64,000 nt of DNA. Origin: Oenanthe sinensis. Lineage: Eukaryota > Streptophyta > Magnoliopsida > Apiales > Apiaceae. The translations under genes and the position numbers were made by a program. Positions 1 through 12,250 of the stretch are shown here, one piece after another. The stretch covers positions 1,298,631-1,362,630 of the forward strand of contig CM053802.1 in assembly GCA_028671895.1 (NCBI GenBank). The letters are read 5' to 3'. How positions within the stretch are numbered: the first letter of the stretch is position 1; each line of letters begins with the position of its first letter. The notes under the pieces were generated by a model. The model was not told where the DNA came from. It did not search any database and worked only from the letters and a program-made list of their open reading frames with translations.

Positions 1-131
1 TTTGCTTTTGGTGAAGTTGGACTCATTTAATTTATATGTAGTTTTGGTCGTGGTATGTGGAACACATATTAGGTTCAAGCATCCATAACAAAGGTGGTTA
101 GAATATGCTTAATTTTTATGTGGTTCTGCAG

Positions 132-3100
132 AACTCATGACTAGTCGTTATTTTAAATGTAGTGCATCAAAAGCAATTGATATTCTTGAAGCATATGAAG
201 GGACTCTTGAGAATGATTATCCTCCAGAAAATGAACGTCTGGAGCATGGTGAAATGCTGTTATACAAGGTAATCTATTTGAATTGCAATTTTATAATTCT
301 TCATCTGTCATATATTGTTTTAATATGTTAAATATATTTGTGTTGTAGTCAAAGGTATTGGTTGGTCTGTTGCATCTATGCCGTTTTTCTGGAAACTTGT
401 CACAGACCAAATGCATTTCCCTTTAAACTTTATGATGGCCTTGTTCGTTTAACATTTATAGTAAAGTTGTGAATGGATCAAGCGTGCCATATTGAAACAT
501 TTTGGTTCAGTAAATTTCAGTGCTTTGTTTTCGAGGGCTAGATTTGCTATATCTAATATCCCCACAGCTGATTATCCTGCGGCTATATACTCAAATCCCT
601 CCCTTCCTCCCCTTTACCATTATTTATTTCTTCTTAATTTTAGGTCATAGGACTTGAACTTCACATGTATACATATCTCCAACACTGAGTTGATAGAACT
701 CCCTCAGTGTCCAAGGATTTTCTTGTTAAATATGACATTTTAAAATTTTGTTAGAGGAAAGATATACTGTATGACATTTACAGAACTATATACTTGTACA
801 TTATGCTCTTATATAAATTTAATACTTCTCAGGTATCCTTACTAGAGGAGTGCAACCTGGTTGAGAAAGCTTTGAAAGAGTTGCACAAAAAGAATAAAAA
901 AATTGTAAGTGTGTATTATCACTTGCATGATAATCTGACTACCAACTTTTGGGCCTTACATATGAATTACATGTCTTTTCAGGTTGATAAATTGTCATAC
1001 AAGGAAGTGGAGGTTTCTCTTCTTGTGAAGCTTGGCTGGTTGGAAGAGGGTGAAAAGTTGTACAGGGCGTTGCTTTCAATGAATCCTGACAATTACGGGT
1101 ATAAAAATAAATTATGTTTTGTTGACAGAAATTTGCACAATTGTGCAACTTAAAACCATGTTGTGCTTAATGAAAATATAACTGTATTACTACTATTTTC
1201 GATGGTTATTTATATTCATGCTGTGTGGATGGTGTTTTTTTTCAATTCAATTTTTCTCATATCAATAAATATCAAAATGAAGAATATAAAATTTGGATCA
1301 GATTTAAGATTTGATAATTGAGTTCCAACATTACTTCCAGATGCTTACAATGGCTCCATACTTAGCATGTTTCTTCGTTTAAAAAATGTTTTAATTACTA
1401 GTACTGCATTATAATAAAACCAAATTTTTAAATGAACTCATTTTACTTTTTGATTGTTTTTGAAAATGTATAATTTGGAACCAAACATATATCCGGTTTA
1501 AAGGCTTTAAATCTAGATGCCCTTGTAATCCTGTCTCAAGTCTGTGAAAACCAAATAAAACTTATGGGTTTCGACAATTATTTTTTTTCTCGGCCTTGGA
1601 GTCTTGATCGTTTTTAAGGTTACTGGGAAGGGTATTTGGAGTTCTAGTGGCAGGACACATGTGATGTCTGCTGTCTTCATATTTTAATGCTAATTTTTTT
1701 TATATATGTAAGGCGATCTCTATGAGTTCAGTTAATTGATAAAGTTGTCTTGACAAAAATTGATAGCACAATTTTTTGCAGTTATACTTTAATCTGTATT
1801 TATAATATTTAAATTTTCTTGTGAAAGTGCAATATCAGCTGTAATCTTACTTTTTCCTTTGTTCCTTTTTTTTCCCTTCCGAATTCTTTAGCTACTATGA
1901 AGGTCTGCAAAAGTGTTTAGGATTATATTCAGAGAGTTCTGAATATTCCTCTAATGAGATTGAGCAGTTGGAGGCTTTGTACAAGTCACTTGGGCTGCAA
2001 TACACTTGGTCATCTGCTGTTAAGGTGTAGCTTCCTTTGTTTACTTCCCTGATTTGATTTCATAAAGTTATTACAAACCTGCGTATATATTCCAAAATGC
2101 TTTCATATATCTATTTGAAGGAAACATTCTAAGACGACATCTCAGTCTTTTTTGGAAACTAATTGTGTATGCGTATGTCCTTTTTGCACCACCTCCTGCA
2201 ATAGAACATATCACAATTTATATCTATGTTTGGTTCAAGAATACAAATGAATTACCCGTGCTAGACCACGAAAGGAACATCTTACATGGACTAACAAACA
2301 TATTATGCCTCCAAGCTTTTTTGTATTGTATATTTTCTTTTCTTCTACAAGGTAACTATTTTGATATGAAACTCGTGTTTCACTCTGATCTAGGTTATAA
2401 TGTTACTGAACTTTTTGTTTCCTTATTATGCCTTTTAAAATGTACACGGTTTTCATTTTAAATTTTGTTATCCGTGTGATCTACCTAGAGGATACCACTT
2501 GACTTTCTGAATGCTGAGAAATTTCGCGAGGCAGCTGATAATTATATCCGGCCTCTCTTAGCTAAGGTACTGTACTTTCTGTTCACTTGGTTGATATCCT
2601 GTTTTCAGCCCCAAACTTACACATTATCTTTGATATTCCACTTAGGGAGTTCCGTCACTATTCTCCGATCTTTCTCCGCTCTACGATCACCCTGGAAAGG
2701 TTTGTAGAAGCTCTTATCCTATGTAATGATGATCACACTTCCCACTGTATTTTTTTCCTGATTATAGCATTATTAACCGATCATAAAACTGGCCTGTTTT
2801 GTCTATTCATACAGGCTGATATTTTAGAGGAATTAACCCTTGAGATTGAGCATTCCCTTAAGAGGAGCGGAGTGTTTCCTGGGAGGTAGTGTTACTTGCG
2901 CAAACTCTTTACCTTTACCATATTTTTCCGCACTGTCATTTATCTTTACTCTGTAATGTTAAATACACTTCAGTTCCACCATTTTTTCTAATGTGGTATT
3001 TCTACTTTGTGATCTAGTTTGAAGATTAGTCTGTAACTCCATATTTCTCTGTTTTCTTATTCTGTTCACTGTAACCACTGTTTTTGTGCTAAACTAAATG

Positions 3101-6100
3101 TCAACACGGACTTACTTTTTTGGTAACTTCATCTATATGGTGAAGTTACCCAATTCTTTTGGTATTTTTTCTTATATGCTTAGATAGTTAAATGTTTATG
3201 GTATAATATTTGATGTGTAAGGTATCTATACTCGGATGTACAAAAAATAACTTATTAATTTAATAGGTACACTGGTTGGGTAAGGGTGCAGTAGAGACGT
3301 AATATAATGTTTTCATCACAGAAACTGCATTGTAATTATTGGGTACTGGCTTATTAGTTAGGTCGCCTGTTGGCTTTGAAACGGTCTTAGCCTTTGACCT
3401 CCTGTTTGAGTTATTAGAGAGTGATGACATAACTGGTACAGAACACGGTTTGATATTATTTATATGGATTGTTTTTAGTGTTATTTAGATCAGTGAGTTT
3501 CTTTTAAACTAGTCAAAATCATGTTGATGTTTTTTCATGTCTGCTGCTCATTGCTTGTATATTTATCATGCAGAGTGGATAAAGAGCCCCCTTCAACACT
3601 TATGTGGACTTTGTTCTATCTTGCTCAGGTTTGATGCCATAATTTTGTAAAACTAGTATACTTGCATTATGTATTTAATCTTTATTATATTTATGAACTT
3701 ATTTTAGTTTTTGCTTAGTCCTTGAGTTCGTTTTTGATTTCACAGTTGCCAATCTTTTTTCTTCCCTCTTCTGCAGAATTATGATAGACGAGGGCAGTAT
3801 GACATTGCTCTTGCTAAAATTGACGAAGCCATTAAACACACTCCAACAGTTATTGATTTGTACTCAATCAAGGTCTGACAATACCAGTGCTATTAACATT
3901 TTTAAAATGTGTTTTTTTTTAAGGTTGTGTGTGGGGGCGGAGGGTGTTACATGATTCCGTAATCGAGTTAATTCCTATGGCTTATTTTGTTTTATAATTG
4001 GAAATACTTATATTCTGTGTTGATAACGTCAGAGCCGAATATTAAAGCACGGAGGTGATCTGGCAGCTGCTGCAGCATTGGCAGATGAAGCTAGATGTAT
4101 GGATCTTGCTGATCGTTGTGCAAACAGTGATTGTGTTAAACGTATGCTGCAAGCTGATCAGGTTCTTAAGCTGCAAAATTTTCCCTGGTCTTATCAAGCT
4201 TGAAATTGTATTTCTCATGTGAAAGGAAAGATGATCCTCAGTGGTCTAGTCTTCACCTTGCAAACTTCTCTAATATTGAATGACCTTTTTCATTAAACGT
4301 TTTCAAGGTTTCCCTGGCAGAAAAGACTGCTGTGTTGTTCACAAAAGATGGAGAGCAGCACAACAACCTACATGATATGCAGTGCATGTGGTATGTGTCT
4401 TTTGAGTCCGATGCTTGAAATATGTTGCATTAACTGCTTAATCTGTTTTGTAGCTGTTAAATTTGATTGTCAAACCACTTTTTTCCAAGGTATGAGCTTG
4501 CATCCGGAGAAAGTTATTTCCGCCAAGGTGAACTTGGCAGAGCTCTAAAGAAATTCTTAGCTGTCGAGAAGCATTACGCAGACATCACTGAAGACCAGTT
4601 TGATTTCCACTCTTACTGCCTAAGGAAGATGACTCTGCGAGCTTATATTGAAATGTTGAAATTTCAAGATCGGCTCCACTCACATCCTTACTTTCGCAAG
4701 GCTGCGGCTGGGGCTGTTAGGTGCTCTTTCTTCTATGTTTCTCTCATTGATTCAATACTTTTTGATTATGAGCTCTGCTGCTTGGTGTATCTATGATATC
4801 TTAATAGTAGACTGCATGAGCGGTTTACCTTAACTAATAATCAGTAGACAGTAGAACCACTTTAGCATGTCTTCAAGTCACTGCTATTTTTGTATTTCAA
4901 TCTTTGTTGTTTACTTGTTCTTTATTATTGAGTTGCAGATGCTATATTATGCTGTATGATTCTCCTCCAAAGTCAGCAGTCGAAGAAGATGATGAAATGT
5001 CAAAATTACCTGCTTCCCAAAAAAAGAAAATCAGGCAAAAACAGAGAAAGGCTGTAGCCCGAACTAAGAAAGTAACTTAATTCATTTCTTGTATCTCGGG
5101 CAGTGTTGTTCTTTTTGTTCATTGTGTATTCTAAAATTATGGTTTTTTAGGAGGCAGAAGTGAGGAATGAAGAATCCAGTGTCAATGTTTCAAAATCAGG
5201 AAAACGACTTGTTAAACCAGTTGATCCAGATCCTCATGGAGAAAAACTTCTGCAGGTCTCTTGGCACCCTTCTCTATTTCCAGAATACGAAATTATGGAA
5301 GATCTGTATATTATGTCTAGTACATCTGAATTGAGTTGGGAATAATAATGATGTAGGTTGAAGATCCTTTATTGGAAGCTACAAAGTATTTGAAACTGCT
5401 CCAGAGGCACTCACCTGATTCCTTAGAGACACATCTGCTATCTTTTGAAGTGCACATGAGAAAGCATAAGATTTTGCTTGCATTACAGGTAGCTTGATGT
5501 CAACTGTAGAATTGAACCTTTTCCTTTTCGCTTTATAATTATTAAACATGATTGATAGGTACACATAATAGTTATCTTCAATTATGTACAGTTGCTAATG
5601 TTTATAGTACAGGTTTACAAATATCTTGGTCCACCGAGTTGTAGAGTTAACAAATACTTGGGGGAATATCACTTCCATAATTTATCTTTAAATTGACTTT
5701 TTTTACAAGCAATTGGTTTGGTTAACAAAATAACACCTGTTTAATATGCCCGTGAACACACACACACACACACACATTTTCTTTGTTGTCCACTTGTTTA
5801 AAGAAGCAAATTTCCTATTTTAAATTGATGTATTGTAGTATTAACAATTTAGTCAACTAATATTGCTATTCTCCTTGTTCTTTCCATTCTTGAATTTGAA
5901 TTGGTTGTTTTTTGATGTATATGTACATGGATAGAGAGGCTTGTTCATATAATTGACTTCATAATTGGAATGCAAACGCTATATTTCTAATCTTTTTTAT
6001 CAATATTCCAATAGGCTCTAAAGCAGCTATTTCGATTGGATGCCGAAAATCGAGATTCACATTGTTGTTTGGTAATTCTTTTCCCTTGATGTAATGCTTG

Positions 6101-7737
6101 ACATATTGTTATTTTATATCAGAGCTTTCCCATATGAAGGTGTTTGTTTCAAGTTATTTTAAAAATAAGCTCTTATCTCTTAGAAAAGTACCTATTGTTG
6201 TACATTTTTGGAATTATGTGCTTATTTTTGTGAAAATTAGCTAAAACAAAATGGTACTTCATACAATACGTGCTTATTTATTGAAAATATGCTAAAACAA
6301 ACACCCTTAATAACATATATCTGAAAAGTTAAAATTTTATCTAGGTCATATTTCAAGTTGATTTTTATTTTTTATGGAATCTGCTAAAACTGTGTTGGCA
6401 TCTGTTCTGCACAATTATTTTTTAATGACTGTCCTGCATTATTGATCCGAAAAAAATGCATTTAATGCACAGATAAGATTCTTCCACAAGGTGGCTTCTA
6501 TGCCTGCTCCAGCTACTGATGCCGAGAAACTTATACGGGGTGTCTTAGATGCAGAGCAACCCAATTTCAGGTTCATTTGGATGTTTGTCATTTTATATGT
6601 TGTTAATGTTTAGTGTAGATGCAACAATAGCAAATTACTAAATACTCTATTTTGTGTGTTTGCAGCCAGTTGCATGGCAAAACTCTCATAGAAGCAAACA
6701 CTCTTTTCCTTGAGAAACATAAAGGTCAATTGGAAATTTCTTTAAATATAATTCTCGTGAACACTACACATACCTCACTTTGACATTAATATGATCGTAT
6801 TTGTTGACAGATTCCTTAATGCATAGAGCAGCAGCAGCAGAAATGCTTTATTTTATAGAACCAAACAAGAAAGCTGAGGCCATCAAATTAATTGAAGATT
6901 CAACCAACAAATCGATATCAACGTATGCCTCAAATTTAAATCTTTATCAAATGTTCCTATATTATATGTATCCTACCTTTACATGTTTGGCTGTATTCTT
7001 GCTTGAGCGATCAAACTTTATTTATTAGCATTTCCATACATCTGTTCTGTATCAGGAGTGGAGCTTACGTATGGAAGCTCAAAGACTGCATAGCAGTGCA
7101 CAGAATTCTAGGAACAATTTCCGATGATCATGCTCTTGCATCTAGTAAGTCACTGGTGCCATGTCTATTTTTTTCTAAACAAATAATGTTAGAGGTCCCA
7201 AATTGGAAAGCAAATGAGCATCATCCAAATGCACATGTGGTAGTGGGTGTGGGCCATGTCTAATTATTTAAGATAAGCAATATCTAGGAGTAAGTAAATA
7301 AAATTTGCCACATGCATCTGGCTGCTCATTTGAAATCCAATATGGGACTTCTAGCATTACTCTTATCTATTTGTTAAATGTTTAATTTAAATTCCAACAT
7401 TCATGACAAAGTCTTGATCCTCATTCTCTGGTGCCTTTTGTTTCTTGATATCCAGTAATGCTTCAGTTTATAGAACCAAAAGCTCGGGCCATCAGTTTGT
7501 AGATTGATAGTAATAATGTTTTTCTATATTGTAGGATGGAAAGTTCGATGTAGTGAGTACTTCCCATACTCAACATATTTTGAAGGTTGTAAAAGTTCTG
7601 TTGTTACGCGCAACAAGGTACAAGATAATCCAGTATATGGGAGTATAAATCACCAAGAAGCTGATCAAAGCACAGTGCCTCTCTCTTTGAATGGAACACT
7701 AGAAAACATAGAGGCACTGAAGGATCTTGTCATTTAA
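132..7737 (+). CDS. NAA15: NAA15, auxiliary (ribosome-anchoring) subunit of NatA, 3' 21 exons
   Basis: NAA15 is the TPR scaffold that holds the catalytic NAA10 at the ribosome, where NatA acetylates N-termini after Met removal. Exons: 132-268, 833-904, 983-1098, 1892-2024, 2489-2566, 2646-2699, 2815-2885, 3574-3628, 3777-3872, 4033-4161, 4308-4390, 4490-4720, 4939-5071, 5151-5255, 5357-5488, 6015-6071, 6473-6570, 6666-6724, 6811-6922, 7056-7144, 7535-7737, all GT-AG. They sum to 2243 nt, one open frame of about 746 residues with stop TAA at 7735. Family signatures seen: YEGTLENDYPPENERLEHGE, YIRPLLAKGVPSLFSDL, QYDIALAKIDEAI, GDLAAAAALADEARCMDLAD, a lysine-rich linker (SQKKKIRQKQRK) and the terminus LEALKDLVI-like. 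The N-terminal ~150 residues lie left of the window. The protein is usually ~900 residues, so length fits. Names and role rest on remembered family sequence; exon structure is read directly. Confidence 0.93.
605..715 (-). repeat. Possible tRNA-derived SINE fragment in NAA15 intron
   Basis: Read on the minus strand, this intronic stretch has an A-box-like AACTCAGTGTTGGAG and, about 30 bases on, a B-box-like GTTCAAGTCC. The spacing fits an internal RNA polymerase III promoter. No clear target-site duplication or tail was found, so this is weak. Confidence 0.25.
5755..5775. repeat. (CA)n microsatellite in NAA15 intron
   Basis: A short pure CA dinucleotide run inside the intron between the exons ending at 5488 and starting at 6015. 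Confidence 0.7.
6137..6308. mobile_element. Foldback MITE in NAA15 intron
   Basis: The ends form an inverted repeat of roughly 35 bp: the left end begins AAGGTGTTTGTTT and the reverse complement of the right end begins AAGGGTGTTTGTTT, with matching TATTTT and AAATAAGC further in. Total length is ~172 bp with no coding capacity. I could not identify the flanking duplication, so the superfamily is open. It lies in the intron between exons 6015-6071 and 6473-6570. Confidence 0.6.
7184..7360. mobile_element. Foldback MITE in last NAA15 intron
   Basis: The two ends are inverted copies for about 25 bp and more weakly to ~50 bp: left TAATGTTAGAGGTCCCAAAT, right (reverse complement) GTAATGCTAGAAGTCCCATA, followed on both arms by CAAATGAGCA. 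About 177 bp, non-coding, lying in the intron 7145-7534. Confidence 0.65.
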
Positions 7738-7751
7738 TTATAAAAAAACAG

Positions 7752-8080
7752 ACCTTACTAACTTGGTGGCAAGAGAAAACCATATACCGTGTTGTGGATT
7801 GGCTCCCCAAGCAAAAAGGATATCAGCAACTCGTCAGTGGTGTGAATTCCCATCTCAAAGCAGTCGAGAAGGTTCAGTTATTCGAAATTATATATTTTTT
7901 CCTAAATGTCCATCCACGCAAGTTGAAATTTCTTTGAAAATGTGTATAATTACTTCCATAGTGCTCTAAAGTTCTTATGTTTAATCTTTAATCTTTCGGC
8001 TTAGCTTCTGGTTTGGTTCTGTTGAAGGTTTTGTAATTGGTTACATACTGGGAGTACGACAGAAGTTGCTTGTCTTGCAT
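7752..8080 (+). other. Unidentified coding-like segment just after NAA15
   Basis: Fourteen bases after the NAA15 stop a sequence begins that looks like an exon: acceptor-like AAAAAAACAG, then 120 nt (7752-7871) that is open in phase 0 and reads TLLTWWQEKTIYRVVDWLPK and on to HLKAVEK, then a GT. After a gap, about 8005-8080 reads FWFGSVEGFVIGYILGVRQ then KLLVLHP before GTAAGC. The amino-acid composition is unlike the surrounding AT-rich DNA. The second block needs a phase that the first does not supply, so the pair looks decayed. I do not recognise the family. It may be a remnant of a neighbouring gene or chance openness in the NAA15 3' region. Confidence 0.35.
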
Positions 8081-8393
8081 CCTGTAAGCATAGAGCAAAA
8101 TTCCCTATACTAGATCATCTGAAGAACGTGTTGTACTAGTCCATTTCATTGACATTTATGTACCATGGTTAAAAGTAAAATTTTGGAAGAATATACAATA
8201 ATATTTGATTATTTACCCTTCATTGGAATCGTTTATTGTCAATGGATATAACTTTTAAATTTTGTTCAGTTGAGAACTTTATTTTTGGTCTGATAAGTAA
8301 AAGTAAGAACTTTATTTTCACTCATCTCAAACGTCAAGGTGGTTAAATCGAAAGATGAAACAATACCGTTGACAAGAAATTACCAATTCAATT

Positions 8394-8910
8394 AGGCTTT
8401 GTTCACTTGGCCTGAATAGAATGGAGAATGGATTTTGGTTTGAATGCAATGAGTATTCCAGGGTTTGGTTGGGTGAAAAGATTAGAATGAATCATTTCTA
8501 AACTCATTCATTTTTAGGTGAAATGTTTTGATTTTCATTCCGTTACAAATATATGGAATGAAACATTTGAAATACATGATTTGTTCAAATAACATGTTTG
8601 CATAATCAAAAGAATTTGGATTTCATTTGAATTATAGGACATTCAAATACTAATACAAATATGAGAATGATAACTTAAATTCTATCATTTAAAATCCATT
8701 ATTTGAAATGAAATGCATATTCACAAACACAATATAAAAGTAATTCTAAACACGCATTTTATCTTTTTATATTTCTCTTAATTTAAATTTTTGTAACAAA
8801 TTCAAAGATCCCCCTCTCTCTCAACCAAAATTATAATATAAAAATGTTGTAAATTAAATATTATTCTCCATTCCATTCCAATCAAATTGTATTTAAACAA
8901 ACAAGCGAAA
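8394..8910. mobile_element. MITE-like element (hAT-type ends)
   Basis: The left end reads GGCTTTGTTCACTTGG followed by GAATGGAGAATGG. The right end in reverse complement reads GCTTGTTTGTTTAAAT followed by GGAATGGAATGGAGAAT. Such ends are common in plant hAT-type MITEs. The interior is non-coding. The rest of the 7738-9200 interval shows no further gene. Boundaries are approximate and no duplication was confirmed. Confidence 0.4.
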
Positions 8911-9200
8911 GAAAATAATTATTCCATTCCTTGTTCATTTGAGTGCAATCCATTCAAGCCGACCGCAGGCAAAATTAGTTAAACACCAAAAGTACAATTA
9001 CTTGACGTGTATTCCAATTTTATCTAATTAAGCCACTAAACTTTATCACCTTTGATCTGCTAAACAGTGGGTCACAACAAATTATGAAAACTACGAAGAG
9101 AGACTCTGACATGGAAATGCAAACACTAGAATACGCTCAACAAGAAGATACAAGTACCTCATGGCGCAGTCATAATCAGATACATCATTTACATGCCACA

Positions 9201-11451
9201 TCAATCATCCACCTCAGCACGAATTTCCAGTTGCAGCTCCTCTTTGTACTCCTTGAAGGTACCAGGGAATTTCTCCACAGTTCCATTCTCTACTACCCAT
9301 ATTTCACTCCTTTCTTCATCATCGCAAACACGAGATATTAGTCTGGAATCATGGCTGACAAGGACAACTCCACCAGTAAATTCATCAAGTGCATTAGCCA
9401 ACGCGTCAATACTCTGCATATCCAAATGATTGGTGGGCTCATCCAAAAATAGAATGTGTGGCTTAGACATGGAAATTGATGTGAAGACAACCCGAGCTTT
9501 TTGTCCTCCGGATAACTTTGCAATTTGAGTGAGGTAATTATGGCTAGGAAGTCCAAATTTCCCAAGTTTTGCACGAACAGCCTCTTGTTTACTTAGTCCT
9601 TCTTGATCTGGATGAAGGCGAAGAAGATATTGAACAGGTGTTTCCTCCATTGTCAGGAGATCAACAAAGTGTTGAGAATATCTTCCAACTCTCAACTTTT
9701 GGCTCCTTCGCACTTCACCCTCGCTAGGAACCAAATCCCCAGCAAGCAGATTAAGCAAAGTAGATTTCCCAGCCCCATTAGGCCCAACAATAGCAACACG
9801 TGTACCCATATCGATACCAACATCTATGTCATAGAGTCTAAATCCTCCCTGCTGGGATAACTGAAGCTAACATCAATTAGTTGCATAAATGGTGGTGTCA
9901 ACTCGGTTCAGGAAAGTGAAACTCAACAGTGTAGTCCCTCCACTTATTAGGAGCCTCTGGTAGCGGCTCATCCTCATCAGCATTACCTTTATTTTTCTTC
10001 GAAGCTTCCTTGGCCGCATTGAACTTAGCTCGATTCTTAACCTTCTCCTGCGCAACTCGGCTCCGAGTTCTCTTGGCAGCTTTCACCTGATTTTCATAAT
10101 TCTCAAACTTCTTGTTCATTTCTTTGCGTCGCTGCTCATATCCACTCTCAAAATCGTCAAAATTGCCACGGTACAAGTGGAGTTTCAGATCATGAAGATG
10201 AATGATTTCATTACAAACTGTATTTAGGAAATCTCTATCATGTGATACAACCACAAGTATTTTCTTCCATCGACATAAATACTCCTCCAACCAAAAAACA
10301 CCCCGGAGATCAAGATGGTTGGTAGGTTCATCCAACAACAACAGAGTTGGTTGAACGAAAAGTGCCCTAGCTAGTGAAATTCTCATTCTCCAGCCACCAT
10401 TAAATAAACGAGTAGGGCGACCCTGCATTTCTTTGGTGAAACCCAAGCCAGCAAGTATTTTTGCTGCTTGGGCCTCAGTAGCATCTGATCCCATCAGCTG
10501 CAATTTTTCATATAGCTCAGCAAGCTTCTCCGCCGCATCAAGGCCATTGGTATCGTCGTCACCTTGATCCTCACATGCAGCAGAAGATGAATTTAGTAGA
10601 CTAGCAACTTCATCACGGAGATGGATGAGCTCTTCGTTAGCTGAAACGACACCTTCAATTGCACTTCTGTCATCACCTACTACCTCCTGCTCGACCAATA
10701 GCACATCTATATTTTTTGGTACAGGAATCTTCCTCCATGCAAGGAGCCTTTAACAGGGTAGACTTACCCATTCCATTAGGTCCAACCAATCCATATCTTT
10801 GCCCATGAGATATCTTTACTGATGTATTCTTCAAAAGTTCTTTCCCTCAAGCTGAAACAGAGAAATTTTCTATGGTTATATCTTTGACATTCGCATCAGC
10901 ATCATCCTGACCCTCAAGAACAGCTGCCCGACTGCCAATAACAACAGTAAAAGCATCATGATCATCCCTAAGAGCAACTTTTTTGGCCTGCTCGGCAGCT
11001 TGAGCACTAAGCATCTCCTTCTTTTCCCTTTTCTTCAACACCTTGTCAGTTACAGAGATTTGAAGAGGCTTTTCTTCAGTCTTCTGGTGCCGAACTGGCT
11101 GCTTATGGATGTCACTTTCTTGCATCTCTTCTTCAGAGCATGATCATTATCCTCTTCATCAGAGGGAGGTAGATCCAAGCCATCAACATAAGAAGACACC
11201 TTTGGAGCTGCTTTTGATTTGGAAGTGTTTGCACTTGAGCTTGATGATCCTTTTCTGGATTTAGCGGATTTCTGGTCCATGCTGGCAAGCAGTGCTGAGA
11301 CAGAGATCTTCTTTTCATCTTTTGGGGCTTCTTTATTTACTGTTCGTTTAACCTTTGCTCCACTTTCATCTGATTTTTTCTCTTTTGGGGCTTCTTTATT
11401 TACTGTTCGTTTAACCTTTGCTCCACTTTCATCTGATTTTTTCTTTCCCAT
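9201..11451 (-). pseudogene. ABCF4: ABCF4-like ABC protein (GCN20/EF-3 type), disabled
   Basis: ABCF proteins have two ABC ATPase domains and no membrane segments; they act in the cytosol on ribosomes and GCN signalling. The start is ATG at 11451 (MGKKKSDESGAKVKRT) and the stop is 9201-9203, one coding exon as in the family. Both ATPase domains remain: first Walker A GPNGMGKST (near 10770), Walker B LLLLDEPTNHLDL, and second GPNGAGKST, signature LSGGQKARVVF, LFLDEPTNHLDM. At least five lesions break it: a -1 shift near 11136, an in-frame TGA at 10847-10849 replacing the Arg after NFSVSA, a +1 shift near 10747 just after Walker A, a shift near 9904 after FHFPEP, and a -1 shift near 9840. The N-terminus also has a 63-nt-like tandem duplication (KKSDESGAKVKRTVNKEAPK twice). 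The neighbouring NAA15 is undamaged, so decay is more likely than bad assembly. Identity rests on remembered family sequence. Confidence 0.85.
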
Positions 11452-11472
11452 TGCAGCAGCTGAGAAAAATAA

Positions 11473-12250
11473 CTGCAAAAATTAGTACAAATATTTTAAT
11501 CCTAAATATATCATATAGTTATTCTACTAAAAGGCATATGTGAACATTTTTAGTTGGCCTAATCTTAAAACATTTTTTTTAATAATAGAAATCATATGTA
11601 AACCAGCAGGTATGAGCTTGGTATTTTCAGTACGCATATACACCAGTTTCAGCTTTTTTATTTTATTTTATTTTATAAAAAGGTTCACAATTAGAACGTT
11701 TCGAACAGAACAAATAATTTCGCACAAATAACATAAGTGTTTCCATTTCCAATATTTTACAGCACTATCAGTCTATTACGACACTAAAAATCCCTAAGTC
11801 TAAGCGTTCTACGAAACAACTAATTCTCGACATAATCACCATACTATCACAAACAGACAACACACGACAAACAGTACACCAAATAACTCTAGTGCAAGTT
11901 CGAAACACTATAATCTTGCAGTCAGATAATTCTCAAAAACACAACTTTATTCAATTAACCTAAAAATAAGTACAAATTAAATAAAAAAAGCCAATTACAA
12001 ACATATATACAAAGAAAGTGTAAGAGAAGCATCACAATGAATCAAATACACTTAAAATCCAAAAAATAGGCAGTTTCAACTTAATTATTAAACCCATATG
12101 TATTCAGAATTATTAATTTAAATTTGTATGCATACACAATAATAATAAAATATATACACACACACACACAGGTTTGTTAGCGTACCTTATCGACCGGAGT
12201 GAAAAAAAGGGGACGGAAGTGAAAATCTGTATGATATATACCGAGATAGA
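11473..12250 (-). other. 5' UTR exon and intron of the ABCF4-like gene
   Basis: On the minus strand a donor GTACGC follows ...GGTCGATAAG at 12186, and an acceptor TTTTTGCAG ends at 11473, 22 bases upstream of the ATG at 11451. The intron is 11473-12185. A retained 5' UTR intron means this copy arose by DNA duplication or decayed in place; it is not a processed retrocopy. The upstream UTR exon is only estimated to reach about 12250. Confidence 0.55.
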
